Position numbers and translations under genes: made by a program. This document shows, piece by piece, positions 62,649 to 64,000 of a stretch of DNA of 64,000 bases. The notes under the pieces were generated by a model that ran no database searches, was not told the origin of the DNA, and saw only the letters and a program-made list of their open reading frames with translations. The DNA is from JAADJA01 sp963840975. Its GTDB lineage: Bacteria > Bacteroidota > Bacteroidia > Bacteroidales > JAADJA01. The DNA lies in contig CAWJBC010000014.1 of assembly GCA_963840975.1 (NCBI GenBank), positions 1-64,000 on the forward strand, given 5' to 3'. Positions within the stretch are counted from its first letter, which is position 1, and each line of letters begins with the position of its first letter.

Positions 62649-64000
62649 TTAAAGTCCGTCATCACTACCAACACGGTCCATCGCGCACCTGAAACCAATG
62701 TAATCGGTAGCCAGCTTTTCATCCATATACCTTCTTGTTGAAGGCATCAACCAATAAGAATTATCTTTCCATGAACCACCTTTATAAACCCTTGCATGGT
62801 CATTGATCATGGTTGTAAGGGAGAAGTCGTACATAGTTCCTGAGTTGGAATCTTCACTTTGCTTCACCCAGTCGGCACTATTAACCGTGGACTGAAAGTC
62901 TCCATCAAGGTAGTTGATATTGTTCGCTTTTCGATAATTTCTTCTGTCCTGTGATACTATATCTTCTACAGGTATTTCTTCATATTGTAGTTTGCCAAAT
63001 TCATCTTTCTCGGCGATCAGTCCTTCTGCGTCACGCACTTTCCGTGTAAAAACATTTCCACGGTAAGGATTAAGGTCTGTCATATCTTCGTACGAAAGAG
63101 GGCGGTAAACATCAGCCACCCACTCGGCTACATTGCCCGACATATTGAACAATCCATAATCATTAGGCCAGAAAGAACCAACCATTGCCGGACCGATAGC
63201 ACCATCGTTCAAATCGCCTGCTACGCCGGCATAATCACCTTCTCCTCTCCTGAAGTTGCCCATAAAACTACCATAATAGGTCTTGTCATCAGTACGTAAT
63301 ACGTGGCTGTTCCATGGATAAATTCTGCGATCGAGCACCCTTTCATATACGGTATTTCCAATCTGACCGATAGCGGCAAATTCCCATTCAGCTTCGGTAG
63401 GTAGTCTGTAACGGGGAAGAAGTATCCCATCTTCCATACGAACACCTCTTTCACCTGTGCCGTTTGGATTCAGGTCTTGTAAGTTTTTATTTACCAAACC
63501 TTCATATTGTCCGGCTAAATAAGCTTCGGTATTGAAATTGTTTTCATTTAACTGGTCAGGATCCAGATCAAGTATTCCCCTGTCAACGAGAAGCATCTCG
63601 TTCACCCTGTCTGTTCTCCATGAACAATAATCAGAAGCCTGCAACCAGTTTACACCCACTACGGGGTAGTAATGGTAAGCAGGATGCCTGAGATAAAGTT
63701 CAACCATTGGCTCGTTGTAAGCAAGCCTATCACGCCACACAAGCGTATCAGGCAATGCCTTTCTGTAAACCTCCGGATAATCGGTTCCAAAAACCCTGTT
63801 GATCCAGTATAAATACTCCAGATAATCAAGGTTTGAAACTTCAGTTTCATCCATGTAAAAAGTTTTTATGGTCACCTTTCGCGGGACATTATCCCAGTCG
63901 TACATGGGGTCATCGTAATTTGCTCCCATGGTGTACGTTCCGCCTTGCACCAGGACGAGACCAGGACCCGTAAGCTGACCGGCAAAATCTACTACGGTAA
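62649..64000 (-). CDS. gldJ: Gliding-motility/type IX secretion lipoprotein GldJ, N-terminus beyond the window
   Basis: A formylglycine-generating-enzyme-like (SUMF1 fold) lipoprotein required for gliding and T9SS function. Motifs include GGTYTMGANYDDPM, TFYMDETEVSNLDYLEY, RLPTEAEWEFAAIGQIGN, YGLFNMSGNVAEWVADVYR, ARVYKGGSWKDNSYW and TDYIGFRCAMDRVGSDDGL at the end. The frame is open to position 64000 (VDFAGQLTGPGLVLVQGG), so the signal peptide and lipobox are outside the window. GldJ is preferred over GldK because of the long insertions and the murF neighbour, but GldK is the alternative. Confidence 0.82.
   Translation of the reverse strand, partial: TVVDFAGQLTGPGLVLVQGGTYTMGANYDDPMYDWDNVPRKVTIKTFYMDETEVSNLDYLEYLYWINRVFGTDYPEVYRKALPDTLVWRDRLAYNEPMVELYLRHPAYHYYPVVGVNWLQASDYCSWRTDRVNEMLLVDRGILDLDPDQLNENNFNTEAYLAGQYEGLVNKNLQDLNPNGTGERGVRMEDGILLPRYRLPTEAEWEFAAIGQIGNTVYERVLDRRIYPWNSHVLRTDDKTYYGSFMGNFRRGEGDYAGVAGDLNDGAIGPAMVGSFWPNDYGLFNMSGNVAEWVADVYRPLSYEDMTDLNPYRGNVFTRKVRDAEGLIAEKDEFGKLQYEEIPVEDIVSQDRRNYRKANNINYLDGDFQSTVNSADWVKQSEDSNSGTMYDFSLTTMINDHARVYKGGSWKDNSYWLMPSTRRYMDEKLATDYIGFRCAMDRVGSDDGL

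Noticed and set aside
1..64000. tRNA, rRNA, tmRNA or intact transposase genes
   Set aside because: No convincing candidate was seen by eye in the spacers. A covariance-model scan would be decisive.

Overview
The window reads as a chromosomal piece of a Bacteroidota genome (Bacteroidia-like, probably anaerobic, AT-rich). Diagnostic markers are gliding/type IX secretion genes (gldA, gldF, gldG, gldJ), a secreted protein with a type IX C-terminal sorting domain, SusD/TonB-age envelope logic (ExbB-ExbD-TonB), lipoprotein glycosidases, and promoters resembling the Bacteroidota TTG-N19-TAnnTTTG consensus. A fused xanthine dehydrogenase of the selenium-dependent type plus arginine deiminase fit an anaerobic, amino-acid/purine-using life. 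No rRNA, tRNA, CRISPR array or intact transposase was seen.

Layout. 1-8.5 kb is an accessory, decaying region: broken minus-strand genes for a SLOG/TRPM-like ligand-binding protein and an RCK (TrkA-N) channel-type protein, a FCP1-like HAD phosphatase, a membrane protein, the wrecked C-terminus of a TPR protein, and a large DUF4062-NACHT-TPR STAND protein divergent from a small TerB-like gene. 8.5-20 kb is mostly housekeeping (mdh, sirtuin, RRM protein, TatD, TcdA, arginine deiminase, TlpA-like thioredoxin, two related secreted proteins, recX, prfB with its programmed frameshift). 20-25.7 kb is the gldA-gldF-gldG-DUF4340-SGNH operon plus smpB. 27-31.6 kb is a two-gene glycan-degrading lipoprotein operon (GH29 fucosidase and DUF4838 protein). 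32-35.5 kb holds secreted proteins. 35.5-41.2 kb holds alaS, an M23 peptidase with a MerR gene, and the heptose epimerase hldD. 41.3-46.9 kb is a coherent minus-strand cluster: Se-dependent-type xanthine dehydrogenase, CoA-binding protein, a Cys-rich HhH/Fe-S protein and an SsnA-type amidohydrolase. 47-50.3 kb: aroE, DUF368, TPR protein. 50.4-56.5 kb: phosphohexomutase, two polytopic glycosyltransferase-like proteins, and a methyltransferase-GT2 fusion. 56.6-60 kb: folC-tonB-exbD-exbB. 60.2-64 kb: gldJ (cut by the window end), murF, anmK.

A recurring feature is broken reading frames in genes that should be intact, including the essential alaS. Where the repair can be worked out, almost every one is a single extra base, often lengthening a short run. 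This points to uncorrected insertion errors in the sequence rather than true gene loss, except in the first 4.3 kb where the damage is dense enough to be real decay. Interrupted genes are therefore described as one gene with two reading-frame segments.
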